DNA from: Mesodorylaimus sp. YZB2_4
Lineage: Eukaryota > Nematoda > Enoplea > Dorylaimida > Dorylaimidae
NCBI GenBank assembly: GCA_030248295.1
Contig: JASANH010001344.1
Location: 1 to 64,000 of the forward strand
Length of the DNA stretch: 64,000 nt
Direction: 5' to 3'
Shown: positions 45,945 to 58,300 of the stretch, piece by piece
Position numbering within the stretch: position 1 is the first letter of the stretch
Layout of the letters: each line of letters begins with the position of its first letter
The notes under the pieces: generated by a model
Told to the model about the DNA's origin: nothing
What the model saw: the letters and a program-made list of their open reading frames with translations, nothing else
Databases searched by the model: none
Made by a program: the position numbers and the translations under genes

Positions 45945-48576
45945 TCATTTTGTGCGAGGCAAATTGGGCAATGGTCGATCAGTAATAAGGGCCGTTTGTT
46001 GAGAGGCGTTCTCGCCAGTACGAGCTTCTCTCGTCGTGGTGCTCGCTTGGCTGCTTCTTCTTATCACTTGCACTGATACGTTATCAGCAACTGGTTCAGC
46101 GGGGCCTCCGTTTGCTTGGGATTGTGATATCTTAGCTGCTGCGTCGCCGCTGCTACCGATATTTGTTGGTTCGAGCTTATCACCAACAGATGCGATAAGG
46201 CCAGTCTTATCACTAGAATTCTTTTTTCTTGGCGAAGCTTGTGGTCTCAGGTCATTTGAGGTTGATAAATCGATGTTGAGCGGAGGTAAGTGATTGTGCC
46301 TCATGGATGAGGAATTGATTGATATGTTATCACCCGAGTTGGTGATAAGCCTTAGGGGCTCTTCCACACCTGGTGATACCTTGTCTTCATTCCCCGCTAG
46401 CACTAATGGGCCGTCCTGCAGAATGAGCTTCAGCTTATCGTCGACGAGTGATGGTCGACGGCGCTCATCCGGTTGCGATTCCTGATTGACCGGGCTCATC
46501 GATTTCTGTACTTGACGCCTTGTTGAGGCAGGCCCCGACTTCTCGGGTGATGGCACCGCGCCGGGCTGATGCTTCAAAGCTGACGCGTGTAGAGAGACTG
46601 GGGCGGGGTCACCTGCCGCCGAAGGGGACGATTTAGGTCGGAACACAGTGGGCCATTCCGACGAACCATCAGTATTGATCGATTGAATCGATTTGGCGAT
46701 CGACACTTGCAAATCACCAGATATGGGGCGCTTGTTAGATTCTTGATCGACGAATTTCTGATTGGCATCGATCGCACTCGGACTGTGGATATGATCGATG
46801 GGGTGATCGCTCGATCGATTATCGGATACTAATTGGTGATCGGAGGAGATCGACTCGTTTCGGCGATGCCCAGTTTTTGAGCGATGAGCCGCTTGGTTGC
46901 CAGCACCAGTCATTCTGCGCCATTGAATACTCGACGTGTCCGCCGACGACGACTGGTCGCCGAGAGCACCCGCGGCGGCAGCTACTGATAAGGTATCCGA
47001 ATCCTCAGAGTCGTAATCACTGGTTCGACCACCGCCGCCGCCTCGATGTTGTTGCGATCGACGACGACCCATCATGGCCATCTGCGGTACATCGGCGTAC
47101 TCGCAGCGATCAATGCCAGGACGGATTTGATGGATACCTGAAAATAAGATCCTGCATTTTGATTGGCTGATGCTTAAAAAGCCACGCCTCCTGTGGCTTC
47201 TATGCCTGTGCGTATTTCTCACTGATCAAACGCGCTTAAAATTAGACATGTTCACGACTGAGGCGTATATGTTTGTGCATAGGCTGATCCTTATCTTGCA
47301 TGGTTCCACGTATTTCTCACCCGGAAAACTTACCAGCTGATGTTGGCACAATGGTGACCACATTGGCCATTTCTTTGGCACCCATATGTCCGCCACCCAT
47401 CACTCCCATTCCCATCGCCCCGCCGACTCCGCCCACTCCGCACTGATGACCAATCGCCGCAGGCCCGCTGACTCCGCCCCCTCCAGCAGCCGCCGCCAAA
47501 GCCGCCACATCGGCCGCCTCCAAGGAGGATGAGAAGACGTTGGCTGCGATCACGTTCGTACGACGACAACAGATCAAATCTTTGAATTTGCGCCAAATAT
47601 CTTTGCACAAACAAAATGTCAAAAAGGGAAAGCAAACTGGGAACAACGATTTCAACCAGGTGATGGCAGTCTCCGCATCGCCCGCGATCAGCATGCTGTT
47701 CGTCCCGGATCGATCAATCATCAATTCTTGGCTGTTCCGTATTTGTCCATAAAAATTCAAAATCGTGTACGGTGCTTGTAAAAGGAAACAAACTAGAAAA
47801 GTGGTCACGGCGTATTTGCTCATTTCCATATTTTTCTGAACTCTTCTATTATCGACGATAAAATCGGTGTAATCGGCCAATCTTTCAGGCAACATGGCTC
47901 GCCGACGCAAACGTTCTTCGTGCGCGCGCCAAAAAATGGCCCCTAGCGATAGAAAAACGATGAATAGAGGAATGACGAAACAGATGGCCACCACTGAGAT
48001 GGGATATCCGATGGGATTATTGGCGTAGTTACAGCAGAAATATCGATATCGATTAGGCTCCGACCAAACTGCACCGACCAGAATTGGCAAGGATATAACG
48101 GCACCCAGGGACCACACCGAGCTGATCAATAATATCGATCGAAGGGGGGTCAATCGATCTTCGTATCGATGTATCGATTGGAGAGCAACTGCGCGATCGA
48201 CTGACAAGAGGACCACTGAGATGATCGATTCGATCAGGACCAGTTGCTGGAAAAATGAGTTGAGAATGCAGGCCACGCGACCCAGTTGCCACTGGCCGGT
48301 CGACACGTACAGCATGGAGAGGACCAGATTGACTGACGTGTCGATCAGGTTGACCAAACTGACATTGACCAGGAAATAGTTGAAGACGGATTGTCGCAGT
48401 TGGTAACTCGAGGCCACGGTCGACACCAGGAATATGTTGCCGATGAATGAGACTATGGTGAATATGCCCAGCAGAATGGCCCCCAGAGTGTTCAGGTTCT
48501 GCAATTTCGTATCGTCGACCATGCTGGCGTCGTTGTGATCGAGAAGGGGCATCGACGGCGAGGACGGCTGGGACAT
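45945..48576 (-). CDS. Orphan rhodopsin-like (class A) GPCR with ~400-residue tail
   Basis: Exon 1 (48576-47334) and exon 2 (47137-45945) join in phase 1 (donor GTAAGT, acceptor TTATTTTCAG) to give 811 residues. Exon 1 has seven hydrophobic segments: TM1 with G-N (about 46), TM2 with N-L-I-D, Cys103 before TM3, and TM3 ending L-S-V-D-R-A (127-129). W-S-L comes in TM4, C-C in loop 2, a basic loop 3, TM6 with L-Q-A-P-Y and TM7 with F-P-V-C-F-P-F instead of N-P-x-x-Y. Helix 8 follows with paired cysteines, then an Ala/Gly-rich linker. Exon 2 encodes a polar Ser/Asp-rich tail ending R-P-L-P-N-L-P. Class A membership is clear; the subfamily is not. A-for-Y in DRY and the altered TM7 motif are unusual and may affect G-protein coupling. 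An upstream noncoding exon is possible. Confidence 0.85.
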
Positions 48577-50710
48577 GGCGCAAAGGGGCGATTGCGATCA
48601 GGGGATCAGTCAGTTATGTGCAGTAACTGGACGTCGGATCGAGCAAATTCATCAGATCAACTCGATCGAGGACGAGCAATCGATCAATAAAATCGATTAA
48701 TCAAAACCAAAATCAGCTTCTTCCTTGGCTTTAGCGAATTATCGAATAGTAAGTCAGAATTTTAAAAATTTTTAAGGATAGCCGCAATAGCTGACAAGAA
48801 AATCACTCTGAGTTAAAAAATTTGATTGCCATGAGTAGTCGAGAAATCGATCATGTGTGATTCATCGATTGATTAGCCGCTAGCAATCAGGGAGCTGATC
48901 CCGACAAGTTCTTAGCAATCTATAACGAATGATTGTAAAAGAGAAACAGAGTTCGAAAAATCACGAATTTTCAAAATTACAATCGGTGATCAGGCTGATC
49001 AGCTGCGCAGTGATTGATACGCATCGATCATTCGTCAGTGAAAAAGTCCATGATCAGTCATGGCCGGCATGTTAATGATGACTAATAATGATAATTAGTC
49101 GCAAGTAAAATGACTAAGAGGGATTGATATCATATCAGTACACTAACAATTACTTCTGATCAGTGCCAATATTATAAGTTTCGAGAGTAACTAAGATGAC
49201 GATCAATTTGTTTGACCATCTCCTGACAAATCGATCGATCGACAAGCAGATTAAAGAATTCAATTTTCTAGTCCAAGAATATCGATTGAGTATAACAATT
49301 TTCTGCTATCGGCTCAATAAACTGATTCTATCATCGATTCCGTTGAGGTCGCAAAAAAGTTTTTCATTCTTGATTATCCAGATTAAGTTTAAGCGCCGTG
49401 GGCCCATATTAAGGAGCACATTCCGTGATCTTGCCAGCATTAAAATGGAAAATCAAAACATCAACAAAGTGAGTACGACTTGGGAAATTTGTGGGTAAAT
49501 GGCCATTTTCCGCTCCATTTCTTCGCTCCGAACCGTTGATGTTTTGCAAAATGGCAAATACGAGTACTGGTGGACTGAGGGGCAGATAGGGGATCAGTGG
49601 GAGGGCACTATGCCATATTATCACGCCACCCTTCCTCGTCTAGATCGACGGGGCCCGGCAGCTAACTAGGCTCTATTCTGGTCCATAAAAGGCCAGGTGC
49701 TCTACTGGCGCTTTCCCGAGCAAAAGGCGCTGACAAAATGAAAAAATCGATAAGGCGATTAGTAATTGTGGCTGGCCCGGTCACTATGCCAACTAGAATG
49801 CGATGAGTGAAAAGGCGAGCGAGAGCACGAGCCACTGATAAGATAGGGGCGAGAGGTACCCCCTGGAGACTCGGTAATGAACTTGTTGGACGTCCCCGAG
49901 TGAATCACGGCGGGCAAAACAGGGCGTGGAGGTATCACTACGACAGGAAGTGATGAGGGGACACATGCCAGCCTAAGATATGTTCTCACGCACGTCTGAA
50001 GAAAGGGGATTCTCACGAAGCTACAGTGTTTACTAGGAGTTGTGATAAGGTGATAAGGGAGAGTAGACGCGAGTGACGAGACACGCTTAGGCAACCCATA
50101 CGACATGCGTGTGGGAGAGTGGTCAAGCAAAATCGGTGGGACGAGAACTCCGATTACAGCAATGCAAGTCTAAAAACGCCTGAAACAATGACTCGAGGAG
50201 CTGACATTTCCCAGCCGGGGGACAGCATACAATATCGTGGAAAATTTTCTTTTGTAAAATTAAGTTTTTCTTGAAATATCTGGTCAATTGTTCTATGCAT
50301 AATCAGCCATGCAGGGGCTAATAACATCAGTTTCAAACCCAGCCAGACCTGACTTAATGCATGGTGGCACCAGAAGCACGAGGCTGCCCATGGATATCCG
50401 CACAAGCTCAACAAGCCAGTGGGCGGTGGGCTCAGTCAGCGAGCCAATCTCGAGGCCAGTCCATATTTGAATAACAGAGAATTGGCGGGAATTTCAAATC
50501 CGTTCGAAGAAGTGAAAAATTTGAATTCGGATTAGCATTAGGAGAATGAATTCATAACACAAGAACACGAATTCGATCCCCATCCTCGATCAGTGATTAA
50601 TATTGGGCGAAACGTGGCCGCGTATCGATCCAACCCAAGGAGTCTTAGCAGGCTGATAAGACTAACGATAAGTCGAGGGTCGGTCTCGTGACGATTCCCC
50701 CACAGTGCCT

Positions 50711-50727
50711 GGGGGGGGGGGGGGGGG
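50711..50727 (+). repeat. 17-nt G homopolymer
   Basis: The longest of six G/C runs of 12 nt or more in this window. It lies about 90 bp upstream of the possible cysteine-rich ORF. Confidence 0.9.
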
Positions 50728-50799
50728 ATCGACTCACTGAGACATGCGCCGTTTACCCCTCCATAATTTTCTCATGAAATGCAGGTAGGTACGACTTAG

Positions 50800-51057
50800 A
50801 TTGCAAAAGGCAGCACGTATGTGATAGGATGTGTGTGGCAGCACGATAGGCTTGAAGGATGTTGGCAGTGCAAAGTACAAGTTTGCTGCTGCAGCTCAAC
50901 GTGCAAGGTATTCGGGCTACGAAATTTTTTAACTCCTAACTTATTGCAGAAGAAATGGTTTACACGCTGCCAATACGAGTGTATGCAAGACCAGACCAGT
51001 CCTTCTGTGCCAAAGAAGGCATGTCTCAAATCCAAATGTAGAACTACCTCACTGTGA
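50800..51057 (+). CDS. Possible small cysteine-rich peptide, weak
   Basis: A frame entered after GACTTAG (50793-50799) and ending at TGA 51055-51057 encodes up to ten or eleven cysteines in about 85 codons. They include C-x2-C, a C-C-C triplet, a C-x3-C pair and a closing C-x4-C. A 42-nt, in-frame GT...AG segment (donor AAG|GTATTC, acceptor CTTATTGCAG) may be a short intron. No signal-peptide exon was found upstream and no family is recognised, so this may be a chance frame. Confidence 0.25.
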   Translation: MAKGSTYVIGCVWQHDRLEGCWQCKVQVCCCSSTCKVFGLRNFLTPNLLQKKWFTRCQYECMQDQTSPSVPKKACLKSKCRTTSL

Positions 51058-51974
51058 ATCGGTAAAAAAACAGAAGACATAAATTTAGGCGATGGGACTT
51101 GGGTGAATTCACCAGTATGACAGCTGCAGATTTTGCCAAAGCAGTTTTCTCATTCACGATACATTAGGCTCGTCTTCTTTGTCCTCGAACCTGGCGAGCG
51201 TGGTCCAAGGAGCAAACGTGAAGCAAGCATTTTAGGCCCTGTCACAAAATGGCTTCTGGAGCATGGCAGTCGAATGATGATTCAACAAAATCGTGGAGTA
51301 TTCGAGGCATATTTCATGTCTTCTGGGACAAGCGACGAAGATTTGTGCATGAGTGCTCATTCCTACACGAAGGCTCAAAATTTGAATAAACGCAGTTTCT
51401 CAACATTGATGGTGAAGGAATCGTCTCAGAATCGAGGATGTTGTGGGGAAAATGATCGATCCGGTGATTATGTCTGAGCAAGGAGGTCTAGGGTCAGTGC
51501 GAGGGGACTGCAGTGGTTTATATGCTCGCTCGATTCGGCCATCACTAAAGCCTGGCGAACCGGAGTTCAATGTGATCAGCACGCAGAGAGAAGTACAAGC
51601 ATACCAGAATACGTTGTAACCTAGCCTCATAATGTTATTAAACCATCACAAAAACCATTCTCGTAAAGAGCACATTGATCCATAGGGCCTCCCAAGGCAT
51701 ACAAAATTGAATTTGAATTTCCAAATAAAAGCCAGTTACAAAATCAGGCGAAGTCAACTATTATATTTTATCGATACCGACTGTTTTCGAACATAATTCG
51801 TCTCGCACATAGGCTAGGAAGCACGAAATTTTTTGTGTGTGACAAACTGTTACAAATGGCAGACAAAAATAGCACATTGTATAGAGTACAAAAAACTATA
51901 AGCATTGTTTGAAACACAATCTGTAAAATGTGAAAGAAACAATGTCCCAGAACGCATCAGCAAGTGCAGTTTTA

Positions 51975-52137
51975 GGTTTCAACCCTTTCTTGAAAATTGT
52001 GGACTCATATACCACAGTACCGTACTGGGTCCACACTTAACCGTTAGGTGTTTCTTGACAGAAATCTCCCGAACCGATCTGAATTTTGGCGAAATCCCAT
52101 CGCAGGGTTCTCGGACACTGCTGGGGCCAAAGACGAA
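51975..52137 (-). mobile_element. Fragment of the TTAA element family
   Basis: The order AACCCTTTCTTG, TTGTGGACTCAT, GGGTCCACACTT, ATCTCCCGAACCGATC, GCGAAATCCCATCG, AGGGTTCTCGG matches the left portion of 26394-27003. Only this end is present. Confidence 0.6.
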
Positions 52138-52343
52138 TTGCTTTTACTCTTGAACGTCGTCCGTTCATCTTCAGCATTGCCCGGTGGACCCGTTTATAAA
52201 CCTTCTCCGCCTTATTCAGGGACTACGACCATGCAAGCAGATACCCGAAGGAATGAATGAAAACCATCCCATCTCATTCTCTTCACTGATAAAACAATAA
52301 AAGGAATGGAAGCATGAAAATAGAAACAGAATACCCTGCCAAA

Positions 52344-55300
52344 TCAAACCGCTGACATGGACTGACTCAAAGTGCTGATCAAATCCAAAACGCTCAATCC
52401 ACTTTCCTCCGCCTGCTCAGCTAATATTTCCATTTTCTCGCGTATAAGCATCTGAAAAATCGACAACAGTTTTGACAACTTTTGAAACTTTTTACATGGA
52501 ATGCAGAATTTGAGACTTTGATACTGTAAAACAATAGCCATAACCACCTATGTACCATCTACAACTGAAAAACCCACTGATTTATCACTATAATCAGTCA
52601 AATCGATCGAATTCATAAATCGATAATCACAAACCTCTTCAATTTTGATTTCATGACCATAACATACCTTAGCACTAGAAATAATTTGATTCGCTTGTCG
52701 ACGCGGCAAATGTTCGATCAATGTCGTCAAAGATTGAACATCCGTATTAGCCAACGAGGCGATAGTTCTGAACCCAGCTTGATACAGTTGATTCGCTCGA
52801 GCCTGAAAGAACAACTGCTCGTTCAGATAAGCTATCAATCTGATTGACCAGGATAAATTTTACGCATGTGCTATTTATTTAGTCCGCTTCTGAGAAGTGC
52901 AATTTTTTGCATAAGATTCAGGCCACTTCAAAATATTCTCAGTTCACAAATCTTCCAACCAGACCTGGTCCACAGTTCTCTGATTCGTGCATGTAATAAA
53001 AAAAACCCATCACCTGCATGTAAACCTTCTTTATTATGTTTATCTTGGTACGTATAAAATGCGTAACCCATAAAAATACCACTAGCGGGCACGTCGGCAC
53101 ACCCCCTCCCCCCCCCCCCCCACAACTTATCATCTGAACTTACCTGCCTCACTCCCTGAATCTCCATCAAAGGCAGCAATTCGGGTCTGGCGCAATGCGA
53201 TAATCGTTTCGAAAAGTCTGGTAACAATTGCTTCAACGCCCATAAATCGTCCAGATTCTAAAATAAAGAGCCTAAAATTCATAAACACCCCCCAGGAATT
53301 GTGATTGTCTTTGTCGAATAACAAACTTTTCTGCTGTCGCAAAATATTCGAAACCAATTCAAAACCAGTGCGTATAAAAAATGTTCAAAACCACTTACAT
53401 TAGTTCGTAAGTTAAAGCTACAGTATGTACACCACAAAAATTATTGTGATCACTGCGCACCAAATTTTATACTTCACAAAATACACTATGCATATGCTCA
53501 ATGGATAACTACAGTATCATCTATCGTATTATACTCTGTACGGTATGTTCTGTAATAAAGTTATAACACATATATCTGTTGTGTGGTTGACCCAGATGTA
53601 GAATATTATATTACAGAGACTGGAAAAATGGCGCCCCAAAGCGGTACTAAACGCTATGAGATTGCTGATGATGACAATATTATCCTATACTATGTATATG
53701 CACTTCGTAAAAACCGAGCATATTGTGCTGAATATGTGCGCGCTATATACATATACAGTACATATATAAAGTGTACCTACGTCGTATAATATAAGTACCT
53801 TATCATCAAGAATTTCGCTATACACATGTACATATACACGTGCTGCACGACAGGTTATGTCTTACTGTACTCATTTTATTGCCATCAGTACGTTAAAAAA
53901 TGTATTTATAATGAATATTTTTATAACAGAAAACGAGATTTATTACATGCAATAGTTTGCAAGCGATGATTCCTGCTCATGTTTGACTTTATCACCAAAC
54001 TCGCAATCAGGTATGCCCACTCGGATCGAGTGTCAAACTACGACTATGACCCCTGCCTACACTGTTTTACACCATCCCCCTGAATCTTCTCCAATACAGA
54101 TTGTTGCACTGCAATTGGTGACGTGGTGAACCAGGAACATGATGTACCAGATCACAACATCCAAAAATGCTTACCTCGACAAATCGAAGTAGCGATGAGG
54201 CCGACGCAGCACAAGCATGCGATAGTGTTTGAATAACACCACGAAATAGACGAAATCGTTCAGCCACGCTCCAAATACTCTCCTGCATCCATAGTCGACG
54301 TATGATTAAAGCTGAATACAATCTCGAGGCGATTTGGTCTGTCTAAAAAGTACAAAACTCTAACCTTTGCGTATAAAATAAAAATTCGAAACCTCACAAA
54401 CCTCATGTTTTCCTATTTTCCCACTTTTCTTTTTCAATAGATATGCCTCAGAAATTGACAATAACGCGAATATTTTTTTATCCGATTCATTCAACGTGCA
54501 AAACTGTAAGCGAAGAAAAACGGGTCAATTCTGTCAGAAATCCCTCGTACACCCCGTACCTCTTCATAATACACGTTCCAATCGATCCTGAGTTCATCCG
54601 ACTCATCGAACGGAACAATGCAATAGAGCAGGTGCAGATGACTGGACAGAACGAGACACTGGACTGAGGTTCGGAGGTGATCATAGATTTGCGGGGCCAT
54701 CTCCGTGCTTATGCCACCTGAAATAATGATGATGGTCAGCGGCCAAACATCGCTACTGAACAGCAACTGACTGGCTGTCCAAAGGAGCTACAACGAGCCT
54801 ACAGCAGGCTAGTCAGTATCTACTTGCATTTAACACAACTTCAAAAGTTTTCCAGCCACAGCACTTGGCAGGTTTTCTAGTTTCACTTTCTATTTCGATC
54901 AGTGATTACCAATTCATTCTTCTATCTATTCATGATTTCAATGATATCAAATGGAGGATTTTAGAAGCATCTTAGCAACATACTCTTGCAAGTTCCCAAA
55001 ACCCACAACAGATATGCAAAGGAAGGACTTTTCGATTCAATAATAGACAAAACTCAGTATACATTCACAAAATCGATAATCTAATCAGCATCAGTTTATT
55101 AGATTATCGATTATATTTTATCAGAATCTGGTGCATCCTGAAAATATCTCGAGAAATAGCGAGCAGAGTCATCACATCAAATTCACAAAATCAATACCAA
55201 TCCATCCAGACCACCGACTACGATGGAGATCTAACCTGGCTGACATGTCTGCTTGCAACACTGCACAGCATACTGTATGAGCACTGGCTTTGATATTGAT

Positions 55301-58300
55301 CTGATAATTAGTCAGGCAGTCGGGAGATCCCTGATTAGCATATTTTCGATAAACCGGGTTTCTACCAAATCGTTATCAGACACCGTGCTACCAGCCAGGT
55401 ATTATATCAGACGCAAAATTATCCAGTCTGCTCTTCAGCAAGCAGTAAGATAAGATATCAAATTACCCTTCGAATGACCAAACGAGGACATGAATCGTGT
55501 CAAGATCCCAAGCTGCAGTGGTAAGAGACTGCAATTTATCAGCCAACCAGCGATAACTAATCAATATTAGCCAGCGGTCATCAGTCCTCTCAATCATTAA
55601 TTACCCATTCCTTCGTCTATTTATCACCAACTAACACTGACTGAATGACCTGATCACCACTGGCTGGAAGGAGCCACACTCCCGAGGGGATCCCAGTCCG
55701 CCTGCACCACTTACTGTCCATAACAGCGCATCCAAAACTTGTCAGTGTTAACAGCTCGTCGTCGCCTTGTTCACTGGGTCGCTGCACTTTGACCAATTTC
55801 ATTTTGATCAAATCATTCATCATCGATTCAACTTGCCTCATAATTTCTTCTTTCTCTTTCGCCTCGGACTGAATGTAGGCAAATGTTTGAGCAATCAGAT
55901 TAATTAAATCTTTTTTGCAGGCGATAATCTGCAATCAAACAAAACAGAAAAGTAAGCATACTTTATTACGAAGAAACCTAATTTTGTTCAGATTTCACCT
56001 CTAATCCAATTAAATTCAGCAAATATCGACCAAGATCAGAACTGGTGCTTTTCAATAAACTACTCTGGCAACGTTCAATCGATCCTTGCAACAATGACAG
56101 AGCCTGAAGCAACTCCAAAATCAGGGGGGCACACACAGCACTTGTAATAGAGCTCTGTACAAGAGGCTAGGCAGAATTTATATATTCTGAAATCGCCATG
56201 ACCCCATCGAGGTCGCATACTCATGGGCGTGGGTGTGATCCTGATCGATCGTTCAACTGATCAATCCACGATTCATGACTTAATCGATACAGAAACAAAT
56301 CATCCCCTAACGATCGATATGATCAAGAAATCAAAAACATGACGATCATATCATTTTTGTGGTGGCATGGCAATCACTTAGGAACACACTTGATCACATT
56401 ATTGATTGATCACGTCGACCAATCAATGAAATTAATCACAATATCACGATCAATTTTTTGAATGAGCAATCAATCGAGTGATCAGTGATCGTGAAAATTG
56501 TATAAGCAAGCTCAACGAGCAATAACAGGAGCTTTAAATCGGTCGTAATCGACACGATCACTCGAGTCTGCAAATTTCAGACCTGATGGCCTCACGAAAT
56601 TTTCAGACTTTCTCACCCAAGCATGATTCAAAATTTTAGCGATCGAATGTGATCGACTTACTGGTTGTTTATCGACTATTAACTACTGTATTTAACTATA
56701 AACTATGACTATATATAGATCGACTACTGTCCACGCGATCGACCTATCGATCTATAGTACGACCAGTCAGTCGATCAATAAACTTGGTCGATCTACATCA
56801 GCAACGACTAGATTCTAGTTTCGGATATAACAGGTAACAATTCATAAGAACAATAGAGTCGATCGATGACGACAAACTATCAATATCGATTACAATATTA
56901 GGCCCCCCCCACTGGTAAAAGTTGTGGACACATTTGACACAGTACTAGGCTCACACTCTAGAAGGTGTTTTTGATCGATATCTCCCGACCCGATCAAAAT
57001 TTTACGAAATCCCACAAGTTTCCCGGGTACCATGTCCCGCATGCTGGGGTCAAAACTCATCGAAGTCAATCAAACGGTTCTTAAATGGCGCCAAAAAACC
57101 CTCCCGGACTAGAACTATATAGAGTAAAGTGGTGTAGTTTTGTAGAACCGCGAGAACTATCTTAAGCGTAGGCGTCGTATTTGAACTTGATGTTACTAAC
57201 AGAATGGCGAGGGAGAGGCCTGAGCTAAAAATTGACCTACTCGAATAAGATACGTTTCACATGGTATATTAATCCAGGACTCTCCATAGTGTACACTTAC
57301 TCATGGACAAGACGACAATAGATTTCACAACCATACACTACTGCTTAATAAACTTGGAATAGACAGGAGTATTAAAAAATTGTAGCCTTGAGTGGGGCTC
57401 GAACCCGCGCGCTTACCATTATCTACACCACCAGGACTCCCAGCCAAACAACATGTCGCTGGTCAACAGGCGCAAGGTCATACATGACTGTATTCTTCAT
57501 GGCAGTCGTGGACTTACCTGCTGCACTTGCTTGCCATTGATGACCAAGAAACTCTCTCCACTCGTGTCCATTCCAGCACGGCCAGCCCGTCCGATCATTT
57601 GCTTGTATTGCTGCTTGCTCAAGAATTCTTTCCCGATCAGTGGGCTTCGTAGAATGACCCTAGACAACAATGTATACATGGCTGCTGATAGGAGAGTCCA
57701 ATCACTCGTACAGGAAATACATACTCTCCATCCTCACTTAAAATATCCCCTGGTCAGACACCTAGTGTACGCAATCCTTTAACCCCAGGGGTAGCCAGTG
57801 AGAAAGTACATCTGACACTGTAAGTGAAGGTCTATTCAGCCAGCACTTGCCCCAACCATGCTTACAGGCCCCTCAGTTTCCCTACCCACCCAACCTCACC
57901 TTTTCGCGGGCAAGTTGACTCCGGCCGCCAGCGTGGATGTGCAACAAATAACACACAATACGCCGCTCACGAATGCCTCTTGCAACAAGTTCCTCTCGTC
58001 CGTGGTCAAACCAGAATGATGATAGGTCACCCCGAATTCAATACATCTACGCAGGGTCGGGTCCAAACGGCATCCACTGGCACCGTCCAAACCCAGTTCC
58101 GACTGCAACTGTTTGAGCAATACACGTTTCTCGTCTCGGCGATGCTCAAGCAACTCCCTGAAAACGTGAGGATGAGTTCTTGAATCAATGCTCACTTCTA
58201 CTGTCACCCATTCATGCACAGCCCTGATTCAAGATTCAGAATTTGAAAATTTGCAAAACTTTAGATTATACTCGCAGAGCGGGAAATCTGATCATTCAAT

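Larger units (their letters stand above)
48577..52343. other. Spacer with GATC-rich DNA and one possible Cys-rich ORF
   Basis: 48.6-49.4 kb is dense in ATCGAT and GATC words, continuing the composition of the neighbouring gene. A 17-nt G run lies at 50711-50727. The region 50799-51057 is listed separately. Part of a TTAA-element relative occupies about 51975-52137. No other gene was recognised. Confidence 0.45.

Noticed and set aside
45660..47000. Additional TGATAAG/CTTATCA words taken as a second GATA-site cluster
   Set aside because: Many fall inside the GPCR tail exon, where GAT-AAG simply encodes Asp-Lys; only those below 45945 are noncoding.
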